DNA of 37,767 nt. It comes from Planctomycetota bacterium (lineage in GTDB: Bacteria > Planctomycetota > UBA1135 > GCA-002748355). This document shows positions 1 through 8,720 of this stretch, piece by piece. The position numbers and the translations under genes were made by a program. The stretch spans positions 1 through 37,767 of the forward strand of contig JAGQQW010000021.1 in NCBI GenBank assembly GCA_020426005.1, given 5' to 3'. Numbering within the stretch: the first letter of the stretch is position 1; each line of letters opens with the position of its first letter. The notes under the pieces were generated by a model, which was not told the origin of the DNA, ran no database searches, and was given only the letters and a program-made list of their open reading frames with translations.

Positions 1-2
1 AG

Positions 3-1070
3 GCGAGGCCCGCGGTCACGGCCGACGACTTGCTCGAGCTCGACATTCCGTGGAATCTCGAACGCATCGGCGCACCGAACGCGTGGCCGCACGCGACCGG
101 CAAGGGAGTCATCATCGCGATGATCGACTCCGGGATTTGCGACACACCTGCCCTCACGGGAGCGCTGTGGGTCCACCGCGGTGAGACACAAGGTGGCGAG
201 TCTCCGAACGGCAAGGACGACGACGGCAACGGATACGTCGATGACCTCTTCGGCTGGGACTTCGCGAACGGCAACGGATACGTGATCCGCGACAGCTCCG
301 GGCACGGCAGCATGTGCGCGAGCATCGCCGCGGGTCGGCCTGCCTCGGGTGCAGCGTGCGGTGTCGCGCCTGGCGCACGATTGATGATCCTGCGCGGGGG
401 AGGTCGACTCGAAACTTACGAGTACGCCCTCGCGAACGGCGCCGACGTCATTTCGATGAGCTACATGTGGGTGCAGCGTCCACTCGGGAACTATCGCGCA
501 GTCTATCGACTCGCGCACGAGCACCTCTGCGCCGCCGGCATCGTGTCCGTGGGAGGCGCCGGCAACTTCGCGAAGACTGCGCCGACCGGTAAGCAGATCG
601 CGCTGCCCAAGGACATCCCGTGCGTGCTCGCCGCCGCGGGCATTCTCGAAGACGGCTCCCTCGCACCACAGAGCAGTCGCGGACCGGTGTCCTGGTCCGA
701 CGTGCGCGGCTACGAGTCGGCACCGACACCACAGAAGCCCGACGTCACAGCGTGCTTCGGCGGCTATCCGGTGTGGGCTCCCTCGTCGACCGGTCGATTG
801 CGGCCGGGATGGAAAGTGCTCGCGAAGGCGGGTGACGGCAATCGAATCATCGGTCCCCGCGGAAACTCGTTCTCGGGCCCGCACGTCGCCGGAACCGCGG
901 CACTCGTGCTCGAGGCGAACCCGGACCTGCCCGCATGGCGTGTCAATCAGATCATCCGCTCGACGTGTCACGACCTCGGTGCGGAAGGTGCGGATGTCGA
1001 ATACGGCGCTGGGTTGTTGCGCGCCGACAAAGCCGTTCACGCCGCGATAGCCGCGCGCAAGGCACGCTGA
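3..1070 (+). CDS. Subtilisin-like (S8) serine protease, 5' end outside window
   Basis: This is the catalytic domain of a secreted S8 subtilase. Numbering from the TTG at position 30, the triad is Asp33 (in MIDSGI), His92 (in SSGHGS) and Ser280 (in GNSFSGPHVAG), with the oxyanion-hole Asn179 in GGAGN. An acidic, Asp/Gly/Asn-rich loop (about residues 60-72, GKDDDGNGYVDD) is typical of the calcium-binding insertion in related subtilases. The frame is open to the left edge and begins almost at the start of the peptidase domain, so the signal peptide and any propeptide must lie upstream; the in-window TTG is probably not the true start. The protein ends soon after the domain, with no C-terminal sorting domain. 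It converges on the next gene. The fold and active site are certain; the substrate is unknown. Confidence 0.9.
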   Translation, partial: ARPAVTADDLLELDIPWNLERIGAPNAWPHATGKGVIIAMIDSGICDTPALTGALWVHRGETQGGESPNGKDDDGNGYVDDLFGWDFANGNGYVIRDSSGHGSMCASIAAGRPASGAACGVAPGARLMILRGGGRLETYEYALANGADVISMSYMWVQRPLGNYRAVYRLAHEHLCAAGIVSVGGAGNFAKTAPTGKQIALPKDIPCVLAAAGILEDGSLAPQSSRGPVSWSDVRGYESAPTPQKPDVTACFGGYPVWAPSSTGRLRPGWKVLAKAGDGNRIIGPRGNSFSGPHVAGTAALVLEANPDLPAWRVNQIIRSTCHDLGAEGADVEYGAGLLRADKAVHAAIAARKAR

Positions 1071-1097
1071 TCCATCTCGGCAGTCTCGCGGTCAGCG
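1065..1097. terminator. Possible bidirectional terminator hairpin
   Basis: CGCTGA (1065-1070) can pair with TCAGCG (1092-1097). The stem includes the stop codons of both convergent genes. The loop is long (21 nt) and there is no T tract, so this is only a candidate. Confidence 0.25.
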
Positions 1098-2210
1098 CGG
1101 GCCGGACACGACGGCTTCGATGACACTCTTGATATAGCGAGCCTCACCCGGAGGTAGGCCTTCACCGAACGTGACGGTCTGGCTGTCCGTCACGACTTCG
1201 ATCGGCCTCGAACCTGCGACGAGTACGAGTCCGCTGCGAGGTGTTTCGGGCAAGTGGATCTCTTCGATGTCTTCTGCGGGTAGCACGACCGTGTGACGGA
1301 CCAGGCCTCGTTGCTCGATCCGCAGTTCTTCGGGATTCACGCTCACGTCGAACCTTCGCATGGCAATGTGCGTGAAGCGGATCGCGGTCACGACCGCAGG
1401 CACGAAGAAAAACGCCGCCAGTGCCGTCGGGAATCCCTTCAAACGCGCGCCGAAGGTCAAGACCGCGATGGCAGCACCGAGTGGAACCAAAAAGGCGACT
1501 GCAATGAGGACGACACTGAGTCGTGTGAATCCGGCGGGCGGCAAACGTAGCTCGAGACCGTCGCCTCGCGGGGTCACGACAGAGACCATCTCGGGCGGCG
1601 CGTCCGGAAGCGCCACCTCTCGTGATCCGCGTCGCTCGCGCACCGATGCATCGATCTCATGCGCTTCGCGCCGACGATCTTCGCCGCCCTTGCGGTGCAC
1701 GATCGGCAGCTGCAAGAGTGCTGCGACGCGCTCGGCTGTCTTTCGCGATCGGGCGGGATCGCGGGTGCGCACGAGCAGCAACTTCGACTTATCGGAAGCC
1801 TCGAGCGCGACGGGATACAGAGTCGTGCGACCGCCTTTTCCCGTGCGTACGACCTCGACGAAGTGCACGACCGCCTCGAACGAATCGAGCGCGTGCTCAC
1901 GGCGATAGACCGGGACGAAGATCCGATGCCAACACGTCACGATCCGCCGCGCGAGATCGAACGTGCACCCCCGCCGCCAGAAGAGCACGAGCGTACCCGC
2001 GACGAGGAAGCAGACCGAGAAGAGCGCGATGGACGCAGTCGGCGCAGCTCCGCCGTGCTTGTTCTGCAGTGGGACGACTCCCATCGCTGCCAACAGTGCG
2101 ACTGAGCCCATGGCCACGAACGGCAACCCGACGAGGTAACGCACGATGTCGGAGCCGGATCTGAGTTCCCACGTGTCGTCCGCGACTTGATCCAAGGAGA
2201 TCCGCGTCAT
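1092..2210 (-). CDS. Four-TM membrane protein of unknown function
   Basis: A predicted 372-residue inner-membrane protein that I do not recognise. Two hydrophobic hairpins are visible, near residues 25-80 and 228-280. Between them lies a soluble, charged segment with a Lys/Arg/Glu-rich stretch. The C-terminal 90 residues look like a small beta-rich domain (DVSVNPEELRIEQRG, then a strand-rich tail), which recalls the PH-like domains of bacterial membrane proteins; that comparison is weak. An in-frame TTG at 2228 would add six residues; the ATG at 2210 was preferred. The gene is divergent from the kelch gene, with about 126 nt between the two starts, and convergent with the S8 protease. Confidence 0.8.
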   Translation of the reverse strand: MTRISLDQVADDTWELRSGSDIVRYLVGLPFVAMGSVALLAAMGVVPLQNKHGGAAPTASIALFSVCFLVAGTLVLFWRRGCTFDLARRIVTCWHRIFVPVYRREHALDSFEAVVHFVEVVRTGKGGRTTLYPVALEASDKSKLLLVRTRDPARSRKTAERVAALLQLPIVHRKGGEDRRREAHEIDASVRERRGSREVALPDAPPEMVSVVTPRGDGLELRLPPAGFTRLSVVLIAVAFLVPLGAAIAVLTFGARLKGFPTALAAFFFVPAVVTAIRFTHIAMRRFDVSVNPEELRIEQRGLVRHTVVLPAEDIEEIHLPETPRSGLVLVAGSRPIEVVTDSQTVTFGEGLPPGEARYIKSVIEAVVSGPR

Positions 2211-2336
2211 TTGCCACTCATCATGCAAGGCAAACCGCCGCTCCGTTTCCCGCTATCGAGAAAGTCCGAGAAACCGCGCGACATGTGGCCGCGACTACGT
2301 AGGGGCGCGATCACGACGTCTTCGCGGAGAACCATC

Positions 2337-3728
2337 ATGAGAGAGCGACGGACGTCCTTTGCAACCTCCCCTTCTCTGTTCTGGCGGCGAACGCCCGGAC
2401 GCATGGCCGTGTTCGCTATCGCCCTCACGGGAATCACGGCAAGCGTGAGAACTCAAGCGGATTGGACCGCACACAAAGTGCTCGCCAACCCCGCGGCGAC
2501 GACGGACTTCGCCATCGCGTCGGACTTGCGGCGCAGCCGCATGGTCCTGTTCGGCGGTTCGGGTTCGAACAACAACGACACGTGGATCTTCGATGGCGCG
2601 CTTTGGCGTTCTGTTCGGAACCCCGTAGCTCCCCCGTCACGAGCAGGCCATCGACTCGAGTACGGCATCATGCGCAATACTTGCCTGCTGTTCGGCGGAC
2701 GATCGTGGGACTACCTCGATGACACTTGGGAGTGGGACGGGAATCAATGGACACCTCGCACACCGAACCACAGCCCACCGGCACGGGCGGACTTCGGGCT
2801 GACGTTCGAAGTCGCACGCGGGCGCCATTTGCTCTTCGGCGGCAAGGACGATCGATCGGTGTTTAGCGACACATGGAGCTTCGACGGAAGTGATTGGCAG
2901 CGTTTGACACCCGTGACATCCCCGGCTGCGCGCGTCTATCCGTCGATGGCTTACGACTCGCATCGTGCTCGCGTCGTCCTCTTCGGTGGGCACGGGCGCG
3001 ACTACTTCGACGACACGTGGGAGTGGGACGGCACCGACTGGAAAGAGATCCAACTCACGAATCGCCCTCCCGCACGAAGGAGTGCAGGGATGGCCTACGA
3101 CCGGCTTCGTCGCGTGATCGTGCTTCACGGTGGAATCGACGGCTCCGGGGTCAGACGGGATACGTGGGAATTCGATGGCAGCGCGTGGACGCAGAGGCAA
3201 CCACACACGACACCGCCAGCGTCGTGGCAGACCGTGCTCGCGTACGACTCCGCTCGGAATCGAACGACTCTCTTCGGTCCGAACACGATTTGGTCCTACT
3301 CGACGTCTCGTCCGGCAGCGGCCGTGAGTTATTCCACGGGCTGTGGCAGCCTCGGAGCCGTTCCGGAAACGACCTGTGATCGCCTGCCGTGGCTCGGACG
3401 TCGACTCGTCGTCAACACGGACAACGTCGCAGCGAATCGCCTCGCTCTGCTCGTGCTCGGCGTTCGGCGTGATCGCTTCGGTTCGAGACCACTACCTTGG
3501 CCACTCGATTCGCACGGCATGCCGGGATGCGCTCTTGCGACGAGCATCGACGCTGCACACGCGACCACGACGCTAGGTGGACGCGCACGTTGGAGCATCA
3601 GGATCGAGAACGAACCGTTGCTCGCCGGAAGACAGCTCTTCGCACAGTCATTTGTGTTCGACTCGCACGCGAACCAGCGCGGAATCGCGGTCAGCAACGC
3701 ACTCGACCTGACGATCGGGGTGCTCTGA
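2337..3728 (+). CDS. Secreted kelch-repeat protein with C-terminal beta domain
   Basis: A 463-residue exported protein. The ATG at 2337 was chosen because GGAGA (2326-2330) lies 6 nt upstream and because it opens a signal peptide (Arg-rich start, hydrophobic stretch MAVFAIALTGITASV, cleavage near TQA). At least five kelch blades follow, each with a (V/L)LFGG strand, a spacer, DTWEWDG or DTWSFDG, and a Trp (residues about 60-320); together they should form much of a beta-propeller. The last 130 residues (from about GCGSLGAVPE) form a separate domain with a GC-G-LG start, PLPWPLDSHGMPGC in the middle and an IGVL end. I associate this tail with secreted planctomycete proteins from general familiarity only. 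No catalytic residues can be assigned; carbohydrate or protein binding outside the cytoplasm is likely. Confidence 0.85.
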   Translation: MRERRTSFATSPSLFWRRTPGRMAVFAIALTGITASVRTQADWTAHKVLANPAATTDFAIASDLRRSRMVLFGGSGSNNNDTWIFDGALWRSVRNPVAPPSRAGHRLEYGIMRNTCLLFGGRSWDYLDDTWEWDGNQWTPRTPNHSPPARADFGLTFEVARGRHLLFGGKDDRSVFSDTWSFDGSDWQRLTPVTSPAARVYPSMAYDSHRARVVLFGGHGRDYFDDTWEWDGTDWKEIQLTNRPPARRSAGMAYDRLRRVIVLHGGIDGSGVRRDTWEFDGSAWTQRQPHTTPPASWQTVLAYDSARNRTTLFGPNTIWSYSTSRPAAAVSYSTGCGSLGAVPETTCDRLPWLGRRLVVNTDNVAANRLALLVLGVRRDRFGSRPLPWPLDSHGMPGCALATSIDAAHATTTLGGRARWSIRIENEPLLAGRQLFAQSFVFDSHANQRGIAVSNALDLTIGVL

Positions 3729-3729
3729 A

Positions 3730-3755
3730 GCGAGCTCAGTGGACCGGTCGCTCGC
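3730..3755. terminator. Possible bidirectional terminator hairpin
   Basis: GCGAGC (3730-3735) can pair with GCTCGC (3750-3755) across a 14-nt loop, in the 33-nt gap between two convergent genes. There is no T tract. Confidence 0.3.
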
Positions 3756-3761
3756 CGGACT

Positions 3762-4154
3762 TCAGTCCTGCCAGTGCGACGTCAGGGTTCCCGGGAAGAG
3801 CCTTCGCGCCTCCGCCAGCACGCGGGACCGGCTCGGGAAGTCGAAGTGGCTGAGCAGTGCATCGAAGGCCGCGTAGTCCTTGTTGTCGGCGACCCAATCT
3901 TGGAGAACCCGACCGATGCGGTGATCTCCGGCATGCCGCTCACCGAGCCGACGACAAACGTCGGCGACGAAGTCGTTGGCCTCGCGCGAAAGCCGCTCGC
4001 GCTCTGCCCGACCGAGCTGACGCAAGGCATCCGCCCAATCATCCTCGTCTTCGATCCCGAGCGCGCGCATCTGGTAGTCGAGGTAGAGAGACCTCAACGA
4101 GACACCGAGGAGCACGTCCTCGACCGCCGCACCGATCGTCCTGGTCGTGCCCAC
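3762..4154 (-). CDS. Small helical protein downstream of purH, unknown function
   Basis: A 130-residue protein, all alpha-helical by eye, acidic and Arg-rich, with no signal peptide or membrane segment. I do not recognise a family. It begins with GTG 6 nt after the purH stop codon, with GAGAAG overlapping that stop as a possible ribosome binding site, so it is probably the last gene of a prfB-purH operon. A short run [20 protein letters not shown] looks like ordinary folded protein. The opposite strand also carries a long open frame, but purH in the same register and the amphipathic helices here favour the minus strand. Translation is likely but not certain. Confidence 0.65.
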   Translation of the reverse strand: MGTTRTIGAAVEDVLLGVSLRSLYLDYQMRALGIEDEDDWADALRQLGRAERERLSREANDFVADVCRRLGERHAGDHRIGRVLQDWVADNKDYAAFDALLSHFDFPSRSRVLAEARRLFPGTLTSHWQD

Positions 4155-4160
4155 GACTTC

Positions 4161-5729
4161 TCAGTGGCGGAAGTGCCTGCGCCCCGTGAATACCATCGCG
4201 ACGCCTGCACGATCCGCTGCGGCGATCACTTCGTCGTCCTTGCGCGATCCACCCGGCTGGATCACGGCGCGGACACCTCGCTCGGCCGCGAGTTCGATCC
4301 CGTCGGGGAACGGGAAGAACGCATCGCTCGCGAGCACGCTTCCTTGACTGCGATCCTCGGCTTTGTGCGTCGCGATCCGCACCGAATCGACTCGACTCAT
4401 CTGGCCAGCACCCACACCGACGATCGTGTCTGCCTTCGCGAGCACGATCGCATTGGACCGCACGTGCTTGCAGATGGCCCACGCGAAGCGCAAGTCGCGC
4501 ATTTCCTCGCCATCCGGTCGGCGTGTGGTCACGTACTCGAGCTCCGGACGCACGCGCGCCGTATCCGAATCTTGGACCAGAAGTCCGCCTGCAACTGCAC
4601 GCACGACTTGGGTGTCCGTGTCGGCACCGATCGGTCCGGTGACGAGGATGCGGAGGTTCTTGCCGAACTTCGCGCTGCGCAAGATCTCCAAGGCATCGTC
4701 GTCGACCGCGGGAGCGATCAGTGCTTCGACGAAGTTGCCCGGCTTCGCGATCTCGTTCGCCGCCAGGCGATCGACGGGCACGTTGGTCGACACGATCGAA
4801 CCGAACGCGGAGACCGGATCACCCGACAACGCATTGCGGAACGCAATCGCGAGATTCGATCCGAGGCCCGCTCCGCACGGGTTGTTGTGCTTGAGGATCG
4901 CACAAGCCGCGATGTCCGGAGTGAACTCGCGAATCAGTGCGAGTGCAGCATCGAGATCGAGCAAGTTGTTGTAGCTGATCTCTTTGTTCGAGCCGAGGAA
5001 GCGCGCACCCGCGATCGTGTCGGGCCGCGCGCTCGGGTCGACGTAGAACGCCGCACGTTGATGAGGGTTCTCGCCGTAGCGCAGCTCGCGCTCTCGACGC
5101 ATCGACGTGATCCAAACATCGGGGAACGCTTCACCCGCGTCGTTCTTCGCGAGCCATCGCGCGATTGCAGCGTCGTAGCTTGCCGTGTGCGCGAACACCT
5201 TGCGCGCGAGATCGCGGCGTAGCGTCTCGGGAACATCCCCGGCATCGATCGCGGCGGCGACACGCTCGTAGTCGGTCGGGTCGCAAACGACCGTGACGCT
5301 CGCGTGGTTCTTGGCTGCCGAACGCAGCATCGTCGGCCCGCCGATGTCGATCTGCTCGATCGCGGCATCACGAGTGACATCGGGCTTCTGGACCGTCGCT
5401 TCGAACGGGTAGAGATTGACGACGACGAGATCGATCGACGCCATCCCGTGTTCTTCCATCGCGGCTACGTGCGCTTGGTCATCACGCCGCGCGAGTAGGC
5501 CGCCATGCACCATCGGATGCAACGTCTTGAGGCGACCATCCATCATCTCCGGGTAGCCGGTGTAGTCGGCGACGTCGACGACCTCGATTCCCCCGTCTCG
5601 GAGCGCCTTGGCCGTTCCACCCGTCGAGAGGATCACGAAGCCGTTCGCTGCGACCGTGCGCGCGAAGTCGACGACGCCGGTCTTGTCGGAGACGGAAAAG
5701 AGAGCGTGTGGTTTGCCTGCTCGGGTCAT
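4161..5729 (-). CDS. purH: Bifunctional AICAR formyltransferase / IMP cyclohydrolase
   Basis: PurH carries out the last two steps of purine synthesis: formylation of AICAR by 10-formyl-THF, then ring closure to IMP. At 522 residues it has the usual length. The N-terminal MGS-like cyclohydrolase domain is recognisable by [24 protein letters not shown] and [17 protein letters not shown]. The formyltransferase domain shows [28 protein letters not shown], the catalytic Lys-His in [23 protein letters not shown] near the end, and the classic terminus FTGRRHFRH. The ATG at 5729 lies 25 nt after the prfB stop, and a small gene follows 6 nt after its own stop, which suggests co-transcription. This is an intact housekeeping gene. 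Confidence 0.97.
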   Translation of the reverse strand: MTRAGKPHALFSVSDKTGVVDFARTVAANGFVILSTGGTAKALRDGGIEVVDVADYTGYPEMMDGRLKTLHPMVHGGLLARRDDQAHVAAMEEHGMASIDLVVVNLYPFEATVQKPDVTRDAAIEQIDIGGPTMLRSAAKNHASVTVVCDPTDYERVAAAIDAGDVPETLRRDLARKVFAHTASYDAAIARWLAKNDAGEAFPDVWITSMRRERELRYGENPHQRAAFYVDPSARPDTIAGARFLGSNKEISYNNLLDLDAALALIREFTPDIAACAILKHNNPCGAGLGSNLAIAFRNALSGDPVSAFGSIVSTNVPVDRLAANEIAKPGNFVEALIAPAVDDDALEILRSAKFGKNLRILVTGPIGADTDTQVVRAVAGGLLVQDSDTARVRPELEYVTTRRPDGEEMRDLRFAWAICKHVRSNAIVLAKADTIVGVGAGQMSRVDSVRIATHKAEDRSQGSVLASDAFFPFPDGIELAAERGVRAVIQPGGSRKDDEVIAAADRAGVAMVFTGRRHFRH

Positions 5730-5754
5730 GCGCCTTGATCCTCTCGAACGTTCG

Positions 5755-6859
5755 TCACTTCTTGCGGCGTTGACCGCGCAGCCAGGCCTCCATGAACGGC
5801 GTCAGCTCTCCATCGAGCACGGCCTGCGTATTGCCGTTCTCGTGTCCGGTGCGCAGATCCTTGACCATCTGATAGGGCTGCAGCACGTAGCTTCGGATCT
5901 GGTTGCCCCACGAGATCGAGCCGCGGTCGCCATAGAACGCCTTGAGAGACTCTTCACGCTTGGCGAGCTCGACTTGGTAGAGCTTCGCCTTGAGGACCTT
6001 CATCGCGGTCGCGCGATTCTTGTGCTGACTTCGCTCGTTCTGGCAGCTCACGACGATGCCCGTCGGAATGTGCGTGATGCGAATCGCCGAGTCGGTCTTG
6101 TTGACGTGCTGGCCGCCGGCTCCGCTCGCGCGGAACGTGTCGACACGCAGATCCTTGTCGAGAATCTCGACCTCGATGTCCTCGTCGAATTCCGGGACGA
6201 CTTCGATCGAGGCGAAACTCGTCTGCCGCCGATTCTGCGCGTCGAACGGCGAGATCCGCACGAGTCGATGCACGCCTTGCTCCGCCTTGAGATAGCCGTA
6301 GGCGAACGGTCCCTTGACGAGGATCGATACCGACTTGATGCCCGCCTCTTCGGCAGGCTGGTAGTCGATTTCCTCGAACTCGAAGTCCATTCGTTCGAGC
6401 CAGCGCAAGTACATGCGCAGGAGCATTTCGGCCCAATCACACGCGTCGACGCCTCCAGCACCCGCTTGGATGTTGAGGATCGCGTTACGGTGATCGTGCT
6501 CGCCCCCGAGCATCACACGGAACTCGAGCTTGTCGAGTTCGGTCTCGAGCTTGTCGAGACTCGTCTCGATGTCGTCGGCGACGGCGTCTTCGTCCTCCTC
6601 GCCCATTTCGACGAGGACTTCGATGTCGGACGCGATCGCTTCCGCGGACTTCACGGGGTCGACGACGCCCTTCGCCCGCTTGGCAGCTTGGACTACGGTC
6701 GACGCAGCCTCTTGATCATTCCAGAACCCGGCCTCGGACATCTTCTCCTCGGCCTTGGACAGCTCGACTACCTGCGTCGCGTAGTCAAAGACTCTCCTTC
6801 AGCTGGGACAGCCTCTGCGAAGCCAAACCGAATCGTTCCTGATAATCCGCGAGCGCCAT
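5755..6859 (-). CDS. prfB: Peptide chain release factor 2, expressed by programmed +1 frameshift
   Basis: RF2 recognises UGA and UAA stop codons and triggers peptide release. A short first frame (6859-6785: ATG plus 23 codons, ending CTT TGA) joins the main frame at 6786 by a +1 shift. The product is about 367 residues, like typical RF2. The first frame encodes MALADYQERFGLASQRLSQL and KESL; the shifted frame continues DYATQVVELSK, which matches the usual RF2 N-terminal coiled region. Anticodon-like SPF is at about 203-205 and the catalytic GGQ at 248-250 (SGAGGQHVNK), followed by THIPTGIVV and SQHKNRATAM. The gene as called without the shift (ATG at 6741) would lack 39 residues. AGGA lies a few nt before the ATG at 6859. 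purH follows closely. Confidence 0.96.
6784..6799 (-). promoter_or_regulatory. RF2 programmed +1 frameshift site
   Basis: On the minus strand the sequence reads AAGGAG-AGT-CTT-TGA-C. This is the canonical RF2 autoregulatory arrangement: an internal Shine-Dalgarno-like AAGGAG, a three-base spacer, the slippery CTT and an in-frame TGA followed by C. When RF2 is scarce the ribosome slips onto the +1 frame (GAC TAC GCG). The spacing is the same as in the E. coli site. Confidence 0.95.
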
Positions 6860-6869
6860 TTCGAGTCCT

Positions 6870-6893
6870 GTTGCCTGATCCGTTGCCTGATCC
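6870..6893. repeat. 12-bp tandem duplication in prfB leader
   Basis: GTTGCCTGATCC occurs twice back to back, directly upstream of the prfB start on the minus strand. Confidence 0.85.
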
Positions 6894-6901
6894 ATTGACT
6901 C

Positions 6902-6957
6902 CTCGACGAGGCCTGCTCGACGAGACCTGCTCGACGAGGCCTGCTCGACGAGGAGTC
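6902..6957. repeat. 14-bp tandem repeat, four units, each with a palindromic core
   Basis: Four units of exactly 14 bp begin at 6902, 6916, 6930 and 6944. The core CTCGACGAG is invariant and near-palindromic (CTCG-A-CGAG). The tail is GCCTG, ACCTG, GCCTG and GAGTC. The array is bounded by GACTC on the left and GAGTC on the right, so the whole block could fold on itself. It lies 43-98 nt upstream of prfB on the minus strand. Confidence 0.85.
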
Positions 6958-7268
6958 AACGCGCGCACGCTAAGCCGGCGTCACCGACGAGGCAAGCCAC
7001 GAACTGCCGTGGGCCGAACCGGGAGGAACTTGCCCGGCGCGTTTTTGTCGCTTCGCGCGTTGGGAGCGTACATGACGCCGCGGCGCGTGTGGGTCACACT
7101 GCTCGACCCGCTCGCGCCGCGACCGTTGGTGCCCTCGAACTGACGGGCTCCCTCCATGTGCTCCCTCGAACCGACGGGTGCAGACGGATCTTCGGCGCGA
7201 ATCCGAAGGACTTGAGCGGCGTCGCCAATTTCGACAATCGGCCCAGCGAGGTCGACGGCCGGGCAGGA
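6958..7268. other. Intergenic stretch between prfB leader and the M24 peptidase gene
   Basis: No convincing gene was found here. CCGGG-AGGAACTTG-CCCGG followed by CGCGTTTTT (about 7019-7047) resembles a terminator reading rightward, but no plus-strand gene precedes it. A near-perfect 16-nt direct repeat, CCCTCGAACTGACGGG (7132-7147) and CCCTCGAACCGACGGG (7163-7178), is present with a 31-nt period. A 23-codon frame (ATG at 7072) overlaps the first copy and has no other support. The segment should contain the 3' end of the M24 transcript and the prfB promoter. Confidence 0.5.
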
Positions 7269-8720
7269 TCAGCCGCGAGCGCCGGGAACGTCGGCGAGCC
7301 CCTTCTCACGCATGAACGCTTCGATCTCGTCGGGAGTACTGGGGCAACCGCGACTCAAGACCTCACAGCCGTCTTCCGTCACGAGGACGCAATCCTCGAT
7401 GCGACAACCCATCCCCTCGTCCGTCAGGTAAACACCAGGCTCGACCGTGATGTACATCCCGGGGCGTAGCTCGAACCCGTTCTTCGAGACATCGTGAACG
7501 GAGAGACCGAGGTGGTGGCAGGGCCCGTGAAGGATGTGGATGCCGGGTTTGTAACCTCGCTCGACGAGGAGCTTGCTGCCGATCGACGAGAGTTTCGCGA
7601 GCGAAACACCGGGACGAATCGCTTCGATGATCGCCTTTTGAGCGTCGAAGACGTCGCTCACGAGCTTGCGTTGCGCTTCGGTGAACTTGCCACTCACCGG
7701 AAACGTCCGCGTGACATCCGCCACGTAGCCGTGCACCGACGGGGCGAAGTCCATGACGACGAGCTCGCCGTCCTGCATCGTGCGAGCGTTGCGCCAGTGG
7801 TGCAGGATGCAGCCGTTGGGACCGGAGCCGACGATCGGCATGTAGCTGATGCCCACGGCGCCATGACGTTTGAACGTGTACTCGGCGATCGCGCCGAGTT
7901 CGTATTCCTTCTGTCCTGGCCGGACCGCCTTCATCGCCTCGCCAATGCCGGCACACGCGAGCTCTGCCGCGTAACGCAGGACGCGGAGTTCTTCGGGCTG
8001 CTTGATGGTTCGCAGTGCATCCAGCGCCGGGCTCAGGTTGTCGATCGCGACTCCCTCGAACTCGCGGCGCAGCGCGTCGGCGAGATGGCTGTTGCGATCC
8101 CTGCGACCATCGAGCGGATCCCGCTGCCACTGCGCTTGGTAGCGCGTGAGGTTGTCGCGGGACGCCGCACCGCGCTCTTCGGGCGCCTGCGGACACCAGA
8201 TCGCCTTGCGATCGCCACAACGTTCGAGCGCTTCACCGAGCAGACGGATGAGGGTCTTGGACGATCCCGGCACGACCTCGGCGATGCCAGTCGCTTCCTG
8301 TCCCGCATTTCCCGGACGCAGGGTCGGACCATCCCACTGCGCCTTCATCGGGTTGTACGGCGGCACGACGAGGATCTCTTCACCGGTCTTCGGAACGAGC
8401 ACGAGCGCGCAATCGGGCTCCTCGACGCCGGTCAGATACCAGAATGTGTGTGATTGATGGAACCGCTCGTACGTCTCGATCGAAGCAGCGCCACGAACGA
8501 GGATCACACCCCCGTCGACACTCGCCATGAGCGCCTGACGACGCCCGCGGAAGAACTCATGATTGGGCGGATCGATGCGCGATCCGATCTGCCCCTTCGG
8601 CTGCAACGACGGTGACGGCACCGAGGTCGACGCGTCGTCGACCGATTGCCCGGTGGAAGTCCCCGCGAGTCCCCACGCCCCGAGAAGGGTCAGCAGGACG
8701 GTCGTTGTCTTCTTGCTCAT
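7269..8720 (-). CDS. Exported Xaa-Pro aminopeptidase (M24B, aminopeptidase P)
   Basis: A 483-residue dimetal aminopeptidase that removes N-terminal residues next to proline. It opens with a signal peptide (MSKKTTTVLLTLLGAWGLAG, cleavage near STGQS), so it is probably periplasmic. The N-terminal creatinase-like domain (HEFFRGRRQALMASVDGGV) is followed by the pita-bread domain with all five metal ligands: both Asp in MDFAPSVHGYVADVTRTF, His in LHGPCHHLGLSVHD, and Glu in VTVEPGVYL and CRIEDCVLV. The ATG at 8720 overlaps the preceding stop by ATGA, with GGAG 8 nt upstream. The same frame runs open further upstream, but that part is antisense-like noise within the previous gene. It is the third gene of a peptidase operon. 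Confidence 0.92.
   Translation of the reverse strand: MSKKTTTVLLTLLGAWGLAGTSTGQSVDDASTSVPSPSLQPKGQIGSRIDPPNHEFFRGRRQALMASVDGGVILVRGAASIETYERFHQSHTFWYLTGVEEPDCALVLVPKTGEEILVVPPYNPMKAQWDGPTLRPGNAGQEATGIAEVVPGSSKTLIRLLGEALERCGDRKAIWCPQAPEERGAASRDNLTRYQAQWQRDPLDGRRDRNSHLADALRREFEGVAIDNLSPALDALRTIKQPEELRVLRYAAELACAGIGEAMKAVRPGQKEYELGAIAEYTFKRHGAVGISYMPIVGSGPNGCILHHWRNARTMQDGELVVMDFAPSVHGYVADVTRTFPVSGKFTEAQRKLVSDVFDAQKAIIEAIRPGVSLAKLSSIGSKLLVERGYKPGIHILHGPCHHLGLSVHDVSKNGFELRPGMYITVEPGVYLTDEGMGCRIEDCVLVTEDGCEVLSRGCPSTPDEIEAFMREKGLADVPGARG

Noticed and set aside
3774..5222. 482-codon plus-strand frame
   Set aside because: It lies antisense to purH, whose motifs are unambiguous. It is Arg/His/Asp-rich and shows no protein-like motifs.
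5608..7143. 511-codon plus-strand frame
   Set aside because: It is antisense to prfB and purH; its tail crosses the repeat array and has no family resemblance.
7072..7143. Possible 23-residue ORF
   Set aside because: It has no Shine-Dalgarno sequence, overlaps a direct repeat and has no other evidence.
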